A stretch of DNA of 64,000 bases, taken from assembly GCA_020723485.1 (NCBI GenBank), contig DYIU01000005.1, positions 124,001-188,000 on the forward strand, written 5' to 3'. Shown in pieces: positions 8,627 to 17,061 of the stretch. This DNA is from Acidimicrobium ferrooxidans. GTDB taxonomy: Bacteria; Actinomycetota; Geothermincolia; Fen-727; Anoxymicrobiaceae. A model generated the notes under the pieces. That model searched no databases. It was not told the origin of the DNA and saw only the letters and a list, made by a program, of their open reading frames with translations. Made by a program: the position numbers and the translations under genes. Within the stretch, counting starts at the first letter, position 1; each line of letters opens with the position of its first letter.

Positions 8627-9580
8627 TTGAAGTGCATGCGATGCGGGGGCAACATCCCTGAGGGGGTTGGATCGTGCCCCAACTGCGGTCTCAGGCTCAA
8701 GGCGGCGCCGGCGGGTCCGATGGTCGGGGCTCCACGCGGAGCGGCAGGGCCGCCGCAACCTCCACAGGGCGCCGGCCCGAGGGCGAGCGCTCCAGGGCCG
8801 CCCGGGGGCGTTCCAGCGGGGCCCCCTCAGCCTGCTCCCGGCGCACCGCCGCCCCCCGGTAGAACCGGTCCCGGCTTGCCGATGACGCCGGGCCCGGGCA
8901 TGCCTCCTGGGGCATACCCGCCGCAGGGCCCGCCGGGCCAGTACTTCTCCCCCGGTGACGCGTTCACCGGGGCCCCGCCTCCTCCGGTCGGAGGGATGCC
9001 GCCTCCCGGGGGTCCGGGGCCGTGGCAGGGAGCCCCGCCGGCCGCGCCGGGAGCTACGTCTTCGGGCGGCTCCCAGGCCAAGTGGGTGGTCGTAGTGGCC
9101 CTCGGAAGCGTCGTCCTACTCGGAATACTCGCGGCAGTGTACTTCCTGGTCCTCAACAAGAGCACCGAGGCGACCGGTCCGGAGAGAACAATCGTTCAGT
9201 ACTTCGACGCCCTGTCGGCCGGCGACGTTGACACGATCAAGTCCCTTTTCACCCCCGAGGCCGTGCCTGACGACGCCACCCTCCAGATGCTCTCCCAGCT
9301 CTTCGGGGGCGGCATGATCAAATACGAGGACGTAAAGTGCAAGACGCTCTCGGAGACGGCAACCGACGCCGAGGTGGAACTCGAGGACGTGACCATTATC
9401 GTGAGCATGGGCGGCGAGAGCGTCAAGCAGAAGCTCTCAGACTCGGGAATGGCGTTCGGCACCATCAAGCTCAAGAACGTCAACGGGGCATGGCTCATCA
9501 ACCAGAAGGGTAACTTCCCCGGCGGCGTCGACCTCCCGGCCTTTCCCGACGGGAGCACCCTGACTCCTTCCGGAGGGTGA
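8627..9580 (+). CDS. Zinc-ribbon, proline-rich linker, membrane-anchored protein with NTF2-like domain
   Basis: 317 aa. The N-terminus is a zinc ribbon (CMRCGG, then CPNCGL); residues of about 25-145 are a Pro/Gly/Ala-rich linker; a membrane segment follows (about WVVVVALGSVVLLGILAAVY); the outer part begins VQYFDALSAGDVDTIKSLF, which resembles NTF2-like/DUF4878 domains. The start is TTG at 8627, six bases after AAAGGAGA; an ATG three codons later is in frame but would break the ribbon. It diverges from the acyl-CoA dehydrogenase at 8416 across a 210-bp AT-richer spacer and converges on pcrA. Role unknown. Confidence 0.75.
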   Translation: MKCMRCGGNIPEGVGSCPNCGLRLKAAPAGPMVGAPRGAAGPPQPPQGAGPRASAPGPPGGVPAGPPQPAPGAPPPPGRTGPGLPMTPGPGMPPGAYPPQGPPGQYFSPGDAFTGAPPPPVGGMPPPGGPGPWQGAPPAAPGATSSGGSQAKWVVVVALGSVVLLGILAAVYFLVLNKSTEATGPERTIVQYFDALSAGDVDTIKSLFTPEAVPDDATLQMLSQLFGGGMIKYEDVKCKTLSETATDAEVELEDVTIIVSMGGESVKQKLSDSGMAFGTIKLKNVNGAWLINQKGNFPGGVDLPAFPDGSTLTPSGG

Positions 9581-9603
9581 AGCGGCTGAAAGCTGACTGT
9601 AGG

Positions 9604-11745
9604 TCAGCCCTGGACGTCGTCGGGAAGTGAAAGCGGGGCGAAGCTCAAGAGGAGCCTCTTGACCCCTACCTCCGGGAACTCCACCGTGATCTCGACGTCG
9701 TTCTCGAGCTCGAGAAGCCCGACGACCGTGCCGCGGCCCCATTTCGCGTGCATGACCGCGTCTCCGGGCTGAAGCTCGAGCTCGGAGGCCGGGACCTCGA
9801 CCCCGGGTGCGCCCTCGTCGTGCCATGCGACCTCCTCGACGTGCTCCCCGGGAAGCTCCATGAGAAACCTGGAAGCGGGGTTAGCCGAGAGGCCGCCCCA
9901 GAGGCTGCGCACGGCGGCGTGCGTCATGTAGAGGAGTTGCTCGGCGCGGGTCATGCCCACGTAGCAGAGCCTTCGTTCCTCGGCCAGTTCCTCCTCGCTC
10001 TCCATTGAGCGCATGTGGGGGAAGATGCCCTCCTCCATGCCGACCATGAACACCACGGGGAACTCGAGCCCCTTGGCGTTGTGCAGGGTCATGAGGGAGA
10101 GGTAGCCCCCGGAGGTGTCGAGTTCGTCGGTCTCGCCGACTAGCGACACGCGCTCGAGGAAATCGTCGAGTGTCACGGTCCCGTATTCCTGCTTGAAGTC
10201 GGATGCCACGCTGAGGAGCTCGCGCAGGTTCTCGGCCCGGGTCTCGGCCTCGATGGTGCGCTGAGACTCGAGGTCCGCCATGTAGCCCGAGCGCTCCCAT
10301 ACCTGCTCGAGGAGCTCGTCGACCTCGTGCTCGCCGGCGAAGGCGCACAGGCCGTCCATGAGCTCGAGTAAGCCGGAGATGCACTTGACCGGTCTGGGCC
10401 CCAGCCCCTGCACGTCCGCCGCTTCGCCGAGTGCGTCTCTGAACGAGAGGCCGTGTGAGCGGGCGTGAGCCTCGACGCACGCGACGGTGGTCTTGCCTAT
10501 GCCCCTGGTGGGAACGTTTATGATGCGGCGCAGCGAGACCTCGTCTCGGGGGTTCGCGATGACCCTCAGGTACGCCACGATATCTTTTATCTCGGCCCTC
10601 TCGTAGAAGCGCGTTCCCCCGAAGACACGGTAGGGGATGTTGAGCCGCACCAGGGACTCCTCCAGGACGCGCGACTGGGCATGGGTCCGGTAGAAGACCG
10701 CCGCTTCGTCATAGCGCCTTCCCTCGGCGGCGAGGCGCTCGACCTCTGCGCATACGAACCGGGCTTCCCCGTGCTCGTCCGTCGCCATGTGGTAGCGCAC
10801 CTGCTCGCCCTCGGGGTTGCTCGTCCAGAGTGTCTTCTCCTTGCGCCCGGGGTTGTTGACCACGACCGACCCGGCGGCGGAAAGTATCCTGCCCGTCGAG
10901 CGGTAGTTCTGCTCGAGCTTTATCACGCGGGCGTCCGGGTAGTCCTTCTCGAACTCGAGGATGTTGCGTATGTCGGCGCCCCTCCAGGAGTAGATGCCCT
11001 GGTCGTCATCTCCCACGACGCAGAGGTTCCGGTGCTCTTCGGCGAGCATCTTGACCAGGCGGTACTGGACAACGTTTGTATCCTGGTACTCGTCGACCAG
11101 GACGTGCTTATACCGCTCGCGGTAGCGCTCGAGGGCGGACGGGTACAGCTCGAAGAGATTGACCATGAGGGCCAGCAGGTCGTCGAAGTCGAGGGCGTCG
11201 CTCGCGCGCAGGCGCTGCTGGTAAAGGCGGTAGACCTGGGCCGCGACCTCGAGGAAGAAGTCTCCGTCGGCGCCCGCGAAAGACTCCTCGTCGACCATCT
11301 CGTTCTTAGCCAGGCTGATTACCGCCTTGACAGCGCGCGGGTGGTAGGTCTTCCGGTCGAGGTTGAGCTCTTCCAGGCACCGGGTGATCAGCCGGATCGA
11401 ATCCGCGTCGTCGTAGATCGAGAAATTGGAGCTGTAGCCGAGGGGCGCTATCTCGCGGCGGAGTATCCTTGCGCAGGAGGAGTGGAACGTCCCGATCATC
11501 ATATCGCGCGACGGTATGCCGATAAGCCGCTCCACCCTCTCCTTCATCTCCCCGGCGGCCTTGTTTGTGAACGTGAGGGCGAGTATGTCCCAGGGGCTTA
11601 CCCTGTGAGCGTGGATGAGGTTGGCGATGCGATAGGTCAGTACGCGTGTCTTTCCGCTGCCGGCGCCCGCCACTATCAGCAGGGGTCCGCCCATGTGCTC
11701 GACGGCCTCCCTCTGCGGTGGGTTCAGGTCAGAGAGATAGTCCAT
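9604..11745 (-). CDS. pcrA: UvrD/PcrA-type ATP-dependent DNA helicase
   Basis: 713 aa, superfamily 1A 3'-5' helicase for nucleotide excision repair and replication conflicts. Visible motifs in order: Q/I region AGAGSGKTRVL, motif II DEYQDTN, motif III GDDDQGIYSWRGA, motif IV QNYRST, and the late motifs FMVGMEEGIFP and CYVGMTRAE. The C-terminal basic SH3/Tudor-like part of PcrA is present (GDAVMHAKWGRGTV). The ATG at 11745 has no purine-rich ribosome site: the sequence just upstream is the dispersed palindrome at 11744-11841, which fills the whole space back to guaA. A stem-loop GCTGAC-tgtag-GTCAGC at 9592-9608 lies at its 3' end. Confidence 0.95.
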   Translation of the reverse strand: MDYLSDLNPPQREAVEHMGGPLLIVAGAGSGKTRVLTYRIANLIHAHRVSPWDILALTFTNKAAGEMKERVERLIGIPSRDMMIGTFHSSCARILRREIAPLGYSSNFSIYDDADSIRLITRCLEELNLDRKTYHPRAVKAVISLAKNEMVDEESFAGADGDFFLEVAAQVYRLYQQRLRASDALDFDDLLALMVNLFELYPSALERYRERYKHVLVDEYQDTNVVQYRLVKMLAEEHRNLCVVGDDDQGIYSWRGADIRNILEFEKDYPDARVIKLEQNYRSTGRILSAAGSVVVNNPGRKEKTLWTSNPEGEQVRYHMATDEHGEARFVCAEVERLAAEGRRYDEAAVFYRTHAQSRVLEESLVRLNIPYRVFGGTRFYERAEIKDIVAYLRVIANPRDEVSLRRIINVPTRGIGKTTVACVEAHARSHGLSFRDALGEAADVQGLGPRPVKCISGLLELMDGLCAFAGEHEVDELLEQVWERSGYMADLESQRTIEAETRAENLRELLSVASDFKQEYGTVTLDDFLERVSLVGETDELDTSGGYLSLMTLHNAKGLEFPVVFMVGMEEGIFPHMRSMESEEELAEERRLCYVGMTRAEQLLYMTHAAVRSLWGGLSANPASRFLMELPGEHVEEVAWHDEGAPGVEVPASELELQPGDAVMHAKWGRGTVVGLLELENDVEITVEFPEVGVKRLLLSFAPLSLPDDVQG

Positions 11746-11841
11746 GCAACACCGGGGTCAGGTCGTTTTGTTGCATTTTCGACAGGGATGATCGGTTGGG
11801 AGTGATGAATGCAACAAAACGACCTGACCCCAATGTTGCAT
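11744..11841. repeat. Dispersed stop-codon palindrome, head-to-head pair (copy B)
   Basis: Two units face each other. The inner arms 11754-11777 and 11808-11831 are perfect 24-bp inverted repeats beginning GGGGTCAGGTCGTTTT; the outer arms ATGCAACA (11744-11751) and TGTTGCAT (11834-11841) are also complementary. The pair fills the space between guaA, whose stop is at 11844-11846, and pcrA, whose ATG overlaps the left edge. It could form a very stable cruciform or RNA hairpin. Confidence 0.9.
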
Positions 11842-11843
11842 CC

Positions 11844-13385
11844 CTACTCCCACTCGATGGTGGCGGGCGGCTTGGAGGAGATATCGTAGGCGACGCGGTT
11901 CACCCCGTCGACCTCGTTGATGACGCGGCTGGAGATCCTCTCGAGGACATCGTGAGGTATTCGGGCCCAGTCGGCGGTCATCGCGTCCTCGCTGGTGACC
12001 GCGCGCAGGACTATCGGGTAGGCGTACGTGCGGCCGTCCCCCATCACCCCCACCGACTTTATGCACGGGAGCACAGCGAAGGATTGCCAGATCTCGCGGT
12101 AGAGGTTGGCGCGCTTGATCTCCTCAATGACGATGGCGTCCGCCTGGCGCAGGACCTCGAGGCGTTCAGCGGTCACCTCGCCAATTATCCGCACCGCGAG
12201 CCCCGGGCCGGGGAACGGCTGACGCCAGACGATCTCTTCCGGGAGGCCCAGCTCCTCCCCGACGGCGCGGACCTCGTCCTTGAACAGCGCTCTCAGCGGC
12301 TCGATGAGCTCGAAATCCATGTCCTCGGGGAGCCCGCCAACGTTGTGGTGAGACTTTATCCTGGCGGCGTCGCGTGTGCCGCTCTCGATGATGTCCGGGT
12401 AGAGCGTGCCCTGAACCAGGAACTTGGTGTCCTTGAGTTCCGCCGCGACCCCCTCGAACACGCGTATGAACTCCTCGCCGATGGTCTTGCGCTTGACCTC
12501 CGGGTCTGTGACGCCCTCCAGGCGCTTGAGGAAGCGCTCGCGGGCGTCGACGTGGATGAGGTTCATCTCCATGTGACGGCCGAAGGTCTCCACGACCTCC
12601 TCCGCCTCGTTCGCGCGCAGTAGGCCGTGGTCGACGAATACGCACGTGAGCTGGTCGCCCAGCGCCTTGTGGACCAGGACGGCCGCCACCGACGAATCAA
12701 CGCCTCCGGAAAGGCCGCAGATTATCTTTTCGCCGCCGACCCGCTCCCGGATGTCGGCCACTGAGTCCTCGATTATCGAGGACATGGTCCAGGTCGGCAG
12801 GCAGTCGCAGGCCCGGTAGAGGAAGTTCTTGAGGATGTCTATGCCCGCGGGGGTGTGGACCACCTCGGGGTGGAACTGGACACCGTAAAGCCCCCTGTCT
12901 GCGGATTCCATCGCCGCGACCGGCGACGCCGCGGTGTGGGCGGTGACCTTGAAACCGGTGGGAGCGGAGGTGACCTTGTCCCCGTGGCTCATCCAGACGA
13001 CCTGCTCCAGTGGAAGCTCCTCGAAGAGGACCCCCTCCTCGGTGACGCTGAGCTCTGTCTTGCCGTACTCACGGCTGCCGGTGCGTTCGACCGTCCCGCC
13101 CAGGGTGCGGGCCATGAGCTGCATCCCGTAGCAGATGCCGAGGACGGGGACGCCGAGCTCGAAGAGGCGGGGGTCGCAGGACGGAGCGCCCTCCTCGTAT
13201 ACGCTCATGGGGCCGCCGGAGAGAATGAGACCGCTGGGCTTGAGCCCGCGCAGCTTCTCGATGGGGATGTCGTGGGGGACTATCTCGCTGTAGACCTTGC
13301 ACTCGCGCACCTTACGCGCGATGAGCTGTGCATACTGTGCCCCGTAGTCGACGACCAGGACGCTCTGTTCGTGGGTTACCGTCAC
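11844..13385 (-). CDS. guaA: GMP synthase (glutamine-hydrolysing)
   Basis: 513 aa, normal length. The N-terminal class I amidotransferase domain shows the nucleophile in [11 protein letters not shown] and the His in FHPEVVHT. The ATP-pyrophosphatase domain has the P-loop [10 protein letters not shown]. The C-terminus ends PPATIEWE, as in known GuaA. It converts XMP to GMP. I chose the GTG at 13385, which overlaps the TGA of guaB3 as GTGA; a longer open frame upstream lies inside guaB3 and is not conserved. The coupling with guaB3 places the last two steps of GMP synthesis in one transcript. Confidence 0.96.
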   Translation of the reverse strand: MTVTHEQSVLVVDYGAQYAQLIARKVRECKVYSEIVPHDIPIEKLRGLKPSGLILSGGPMSVYEEGAPSCDPRLFELGVPVLGICYGMQLMARTLGGTVERTGSREYGKTELSVTEEGVLFEELPLEQVVWMSHGDKVTSAPTGFKVTAHTAASPVAAMESADRGLYGVQFHPEVVHTPAGIDILKNFLYRACDCLPTWTMSSIIEDSVADIRERVGGEKIICGLSGGVDSSVAAVLVHKALGDQLTCVFVDHGLLRANEAEEVVETFGRHMEMNLIHVDARERFLKRLEGVTDPEVKRKTIGEEFIRVFEGVAAELKDTKFLVQGTLYPDIIESGTRDAARIKSHHNVGGLPEDMDFELIEPLRALFKDEVRAVGEELGLPEEIVWRQPFPGPGLAVRIIGEVTAERLEVLRQADAIVIEEIKRANLYREIWQSFAVLPCIKSVGVMGDGRTYAYPIVLRAVTSEDAMTADWARIPHDVLERISSRVINEVDGVNRVAYDISSKPPATIEWE

Positions 13386-14542
13386 TTGCCCATCCCCACT
13401 TCCTGGCTGCGCTGGATGACCTTGCCCTCGGTCTGCAGGGCCGGCGCCACCATCACCTCGGCTCGCTGGAACTCCTTGATGGTGCGGTAGCCGCACGTCG
13501 CCATGGACATGCGAAGGCCTCCGAAGAGGTTCATGGTTCCATCGTTCTCGTGGGCGGGGCCGCGGATTATCTCCTCGAGGGGGGCGGCCTGCCCGACCTC
13601 CACCCTGGTCCCGCGAGGGAGCTCGGGGTGGAAAGTGGCCATGCCCCAGTGGTAGCCCCTGCCCGGGGCCTCAAGCGAGCGGGCGATGGGCGCGCCTATC
13701 ATCACCGCGTCGGCGCCGCAGGCCACGCACTTGGCGATGTCGCCGCCGGTGCGGATGCCGCCGTCGGCTATCACGTTCACATAGCGGCCTGTCTCCTCCA
13801 TTAGGCGGGCCCTTGCGGCCGCGGCGTCGGCGAGGGCCGTGGCCTGGGGGACCCCGATTCCCAACACTCCGCGGGTCGTGCAGGCATGGCCGGGCCCTAC
13901 CCCGATGAGCACCCCGACGGCGCCGGTGCGCATCAGGTGGAGGGCGGTGTGGTAGGAGGCGCACCCACCGACCACCACCGGAACGTCGAGGTCGGCGATG
14001 AACTTGTAGAGGTCGAGAGGCTCGCGCTGGCTCGAGAGGTGCTCGGCGCTTATGACGGTGCCCTGGATGACCAGCACATCGAGCCCCGCGTCGAGCGCCA
14101 AGCGGTAATACTGCTCGACCCTCTGCGGGGTAAGGGACGCCGCCGTCACGACGCCTGCGGCCTTTATCTCGGCGACCCTCTTCTCGATGAGGTCTTCCCT
14201 TATCGGCTGCTGGTAGACCTCCTGTATGCCCCTGGTGGCCTTGTCTTTCGGAAGGGAGGCGATCTTGTCCAGGACGGGACCGGGGTCGTCGTACCGGGTC
14301 TGGACCCCCTCGAGGTTGAGGACTCCAACGCCCCCGAGCCTGCCGATCGCCACCGCCATCGCGGGGTCGATCACGCCATCCATCGCAGAGCCCAGAAACG
14401 GGAGCTCGAGCTTGAACGGCCCGAGCTGCAGGGACATGTCGATGTCCTCGGGGTCACGGGTGCGGCGGGAGGGGACTATCGCGATGTCGTCGAGGCCGTA
14501 AGCACGCCTCCCCGACTTACCCAGACCGATTTCGACTTCCAA
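13382..14542 (-). CDS. guaB3: GuaB3-family IMP dehydrogenase
   Basis: 386 aa. The protein is a TIM barrel of the IMPDH/GMP reductase family without the CBS pair found in canonical GuaB, and its N-terminus ([17 protein letters not shown]) matches the GuaB3 subfamily of actinobacteria and cyanobacteria. The catalytic Cys is in [10 protein letters not shown] at about residue 221, the phosphate-binding Gly-rich segment in [10 protein letters not shown], and the ending resembles other GuaB3. The TTG at 14542 follows GGAGG; TTG at 14554 is less well placed. It overlaps guaA by four bases, which suggests that it supplies XMP. No canonical guaB is in the window. Confidence 0.88.
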   Translation of the reverse strand: MEVEIGLGKSGRRAYGLDDIAIVPSRRTRDPEDIDMSLQLGPFKLELPFLGSAMDGVIDPAMAVAIGRLGGVGVLNLEGVQTRYDDPGPVLDKIASLPKDKATRGIQEVYQQPIREDLIEKRVAEIKAAGVVTAASLTPQRVEQYYRLALDAGLDVLVIQGTVISAEHLSSQREPLDLYKFIADLDVPVVVGGCASYHTALHLMRTGAVGVLIGVGPGHACTTRGVLGIGVPQATALADAAAARARLMEETGRYVNVIADGGIRTGGDIAKCVACGADAVMIGAPIARSLEAPGRGYHWGMATFHPELPRGTRVEVGQAAPLEEIIRGPAHENDGTMNLFGGLRMSMATCGYRTIKEFQRAEVMVAPALQTEGKVIQRSQEVGMGK

Positions 14543-15289
14543 GTGAACCTCCAATAGCGGATCGCAGGGGGCCGTAGAGATATTGCTACATATTTAACCA
14601 TTAAGCACGTACACGGTACAGGGGGTCCAGTAGGGCCTCTTTTCCAGCCGGTCCTTGCGGACTGGATGCTCGCTTAATCGACACCGATGACAGGGCTCCG
14701 CTGTCATTGACGAGCCGCCCTCTCAGAAACAACCACAATTGGAACGTGGTGGCCGGGGTGGATCTCTTTACGACACCTCCGCAATGTCTATGGCTCATCA
14801 GATGGATCCACGACGCGAGGACCAAGACCCAGGACCCCCGACCATGCCCCCTCTTTCTTGGAGCGTCCCGCAGGTTTGAATCACAACAGTTAACAGTAGC
14901 TTTCCCTGATATCACTATTAATCACCACAAACAGCCTTACTGTGAGTTTCCGGCTCTAGCTGTTAATTATGAGGCTGGATATATAGATTGTTATGTTCTG
15001 ATTACTATTGTGATTCAAACCTGCGGGTAGAAGTTGGTATCCGCGGCGGGCGAGGGGATCTTTTTCCCGTTGCCCCTGGGTACTCCCGCCAGCCAGGGAA
15101 AGAGGCCCTGAGGCTTCCCCAAGAGGCACGGCCCGAGCCTTCCGGCGAGAGGACCAGGACCCCCCCCGAAGCACTCGGGAGGCATCGAGGTATCCTGGGG
15201 TATCCCAGCACAGAGACACGGCCCCCGAGCCCCTCCCCGTGCGTTGAAGTTGTTGCAGATGTTGCTAACGTAACGAAAGTGGTCTGACC
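14543..15289. other. Long non-coding spacer upstream of guaB3
   Basis: About 750 bp without a credible gene. It contains small hairpins (CCGGTCC-ttgc-GGACTGG near 14652, ATGACAG...CTGTCAT near 14687), the 161-bp AT-rich inverted-repeat element at 14867-15027, a GC-rich stretch with short palindromes (15030-15240) and a degenerate copy of the stop-codon repeat at its right end. The AT-rich stretch at 14580-14610 may hold the guaB3 promoter, but no clear -35/-10 pair is seen. Short open frames here show no codon pattern like the neighbours. Confidence 0.6.
14867..15027. repeat. AT-rich element with perfect 20-bp terminal inverted repeats
   Basis: CCCGCAGGTTTGAATCACAA at 14867-14886 is exactly complementary to 15008-15027. 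The similarity continues inward imperfectly for about ten bases (CAGTTAACAG against TAGTAATCAG). The enclosed 121 bp is far more AT-rich than the surrounding DNA and holds no gene. No target duplication is obvious. It resembles a miniature inverted-repeat element or a long hairpin RNA. Confidence 0.7.
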
Positions 15290-15290
15290 C
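15267..15290. repeat. Degenerate copy of the stop-codon repeat (copy G)
   Basis: AACGTAACGAAAGTGGTCTGACCC matches one half of the repeat consensus (AACGCAACAAAGTGACCTGACCCC) with several changes. It runs into the TAG stop of fadD at 15290-15292, the same placement as the better preserved copies. Confidence 0.5.
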
Positions 15291-16963
15291 TATTCGGGCT
15301 GACGTTTTTCGAGCTCCATGTCGCGGAGCTCGCGGCGCAGTATCTTGCCCACCACGGTCTTGGGGAGCTCGTCCAGGAACTCGACCTCTCTGGGGACCTT
15401 GTATGGAGCGAGCTTCTCCTTGCAGTAGGCGATGACCTCGTCGACCTCGAGGACCTCGCCTTCCTTCAGTACTATGAAGGCCTTGATGCTCTCGCCGCGG
15501 TAAGAGTCGGGTACCCCGATGGTGCACGCCTCGAGTATCTTCGGGTGGTCGAACAGGACGTCGTCTATCTCGACCGGGTAGACGTTGTACCCGCTCGATA
15601 TGACCAGGTCCTTCTTGCGGTCCACCACGCTCAGGTATCCGTCCTCGTCGAAGAAGCCCAGGTCCCCGGTGTACACCCAGCCGTCCCTCAGGACCGCCGC
15701 CGTCTCGGCGGGCTTCTTGTAGTAGCCCATCATTATCTGGGGGCCTGAGGCGATGATCTCCCCGACCTCGCCGGTCGGCATCTCCTGCGTGCCCGTATCG
15801 GCGTCGACTATCCTGATGTCGGTCGACGAGACCGGGACCCCCACGGTGCCGGGCTTTATCGTCCCGCCCCACGGGGTGACGGTGATGATCGGGGTGGTCT
15901 CGGTGAGCCCGTATACCTCCAGTATCGTGGCGCCGGTCAGGTCCTGCAGGTCCTTAATGGTGTCTGCGGCGAGCGGAGCGGCGCCGGAGAAGAAACCGTC
16001 TATGAACGACAGGTCCATCTCGCGGAACTCCGGGTCGTTCAACAGGCCCACGAAGATGGCGGGCACGCCGGGCAGGTACATCGGCTTGTACTTCTTGAGC
16101 AGCTCCACCATGGCCTTGGGCTCGGGCCGCGGTATCATCACGTGCTCCCACGCCTTCCACGTCATGAAGTTCTGGATGGCGGTGAAGCCCGCCGAGTGGA
16201 ATATCGGGAAAGTGCCGACTATCGAGATGCCGCCGTCGTCCAGGTCGGGGAACCACGCGGCGAACTGCTGGACGTTGCAGGATATGTTGCTGTGGCTGAG
16301 CATGACGCCTTTGCTGACCCCGGTGGTCCCGCCGGTGTAGAGCAGGGTGGAGAGTTCGTCCCACTTGCCCCTGTCCGGGACGGGTTCGGGGCCGAACGAC
16401 TTCATGAGCTCGTTGAAGTCGAGCACCGTGTCGCTGGTCTCTATCTTCTTGTACATGTCCTTCCTGACCAGCGGGAACAGCTGCTTCTTGGGAAACGGCA
16501 GGTAGTCGTTGATGTTGCAGGCTATGACTTTTTCAATCTTGGTCTCGGGCATCACTTTGAGCACCCTCGGGACGAGCAGGCTCATGGTCACGGCGACCTT
16601 GGAGTCCGAGTCGTTCAGCTGGTAGGCGAGCTCCCGCTCCGTGTAGAGGGGGTTGTTCATCACCACGACGCCGCCGATGCGGAACGTCGCCATGTTGGCG
16701 ACGATGACCTGCGGGAGGTTGGGCAGTATCATGGCGACCTTGTCGCCCTCCCCCACCCCGATGCTCTGGAGCGCCTTTGCGAACCGGTTCACCATGGCGT
16801 CAAGCTCGGAGTAGGTTATGCGCTTCCCCATGTAGTTCAGCGCAACCTGGTCGGGAAACCTCTTGGCGGAGCGAGCGAGGCCTCCAGAGACGGTCGTCTG
16901 GTCGAAATCGATGGTGCGGGGCACTCCTGGGACGTAGGACTTGTACCAGAGCTTCTCTTCCAT
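15290..16963 (-). CDS. fadD: Long-chain fatty acid--CoA ligase (AMP-forming)
   Basis: 557 aa of the ANL adenylating family. The AMP-binding P-loop is YTGGTTGVSKG, followed by VYGLTETTP and the hinge/ATP motif around YTGDLGFFDEDGYL; the late Lys lies in LPKTVVGKILRREL. It activates a free carboxylic acid to its CoA thioester. The ATG at 16963 follows GGGAGG; the ATG at 16975 lies upstream of that site. It is the last gene of the tetR-led operon, so it may activate that pathway's substrate, whose identity is unknown. Confidence 0.92.
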   Translation of the reverse strand: MEEKLWYKSYVPGVPRTIDFDQTTVSGGLARSAKRFPDQVALNYMGKRITYSELDAMVNRFAKALQSIGVGEGDKVAMILPNLPQVIVANMATFRIGGVVVMNNPLYTERELAYQLNDSDSKVAVTMSLLVPRVLKVMPETKIEKVIACNINDYLPFPKKQLFPLVRKDMYKKIETSDTVLDFNELMKSFGPEPVPDRGKWDELSTLLYTGGTTGVSKGVMLSHSNISCNVQQFAAWFPDLDDGGISIVGTFPIFHSAGFTAIQNFMTWKAWEHVMIPRPEPKAMVELLKKYKPMYLPGVPAIFVGLLNDPEFREMDLSFIDGFFSGAAPLAADTIKDLQDLTGATILEVYGLTETTPIITVTPWGGTIKPGTVGVPVSSTDIRIVDADTGTQEMPTGEVGEIIASGPQIMMGYYKKPAETAAVLRDGWVYTGDLGFFDEDGYLSVVDRKKDLVISSGYNVYPVEIDDVLFDHPKILEACTIGVPDSYRGESIKAFIVLKEGEVLEVDEVIAYCKEKLAPYKVPREVEFLDELPKTVVGKILRRELRDMELEKRQPE

Positions 16964-16980
16964 CGTGCCTCCCATCTTCG

Positions 16981-17051
16981 GGGGTCAGGTCTGCTTTTTA
17001 GACCCGAAACCCTGCCGGATAACCTACGGCTTAATAACCAGGCCTGACCCC
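16981..17051. repeat. Variant of the stop-codon repeat (GGGGTCAGG ends)
   Basis: GGGGTCAGGTC at 16981-16991 faces GGCCTGACCCC at 17041-17051 with one mismatch, enclosing about 49 bp. It fills most of the gap between the CrtI-like gene (stop at 17062) and fadD. It has the GGGGTCAGG core of the family but lacks the GCAACA arms. Confidence 0.6.
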
Positions 17052-17061
17052 GGCTCTTAAG

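Noticed and set aside
13386..13496. 37-residue N-terminal extension of GuaA
   Set aside because: It lies within guaB3 in another frame, and the GTG at 13385 gives the normal GuaA length.
14867..15027. tRNA-like T-loop motif GGTTTGAATC in the inverted repeat arms
   Set aside because: No acceptor or anticodon stem can be folded around either arm.
14601..15287. Several short open frames in the spacer before guaB3
   Set aside because: No ribosome sites, no recognisable domains, and they run through the inverted-repeat element; not called as genes.
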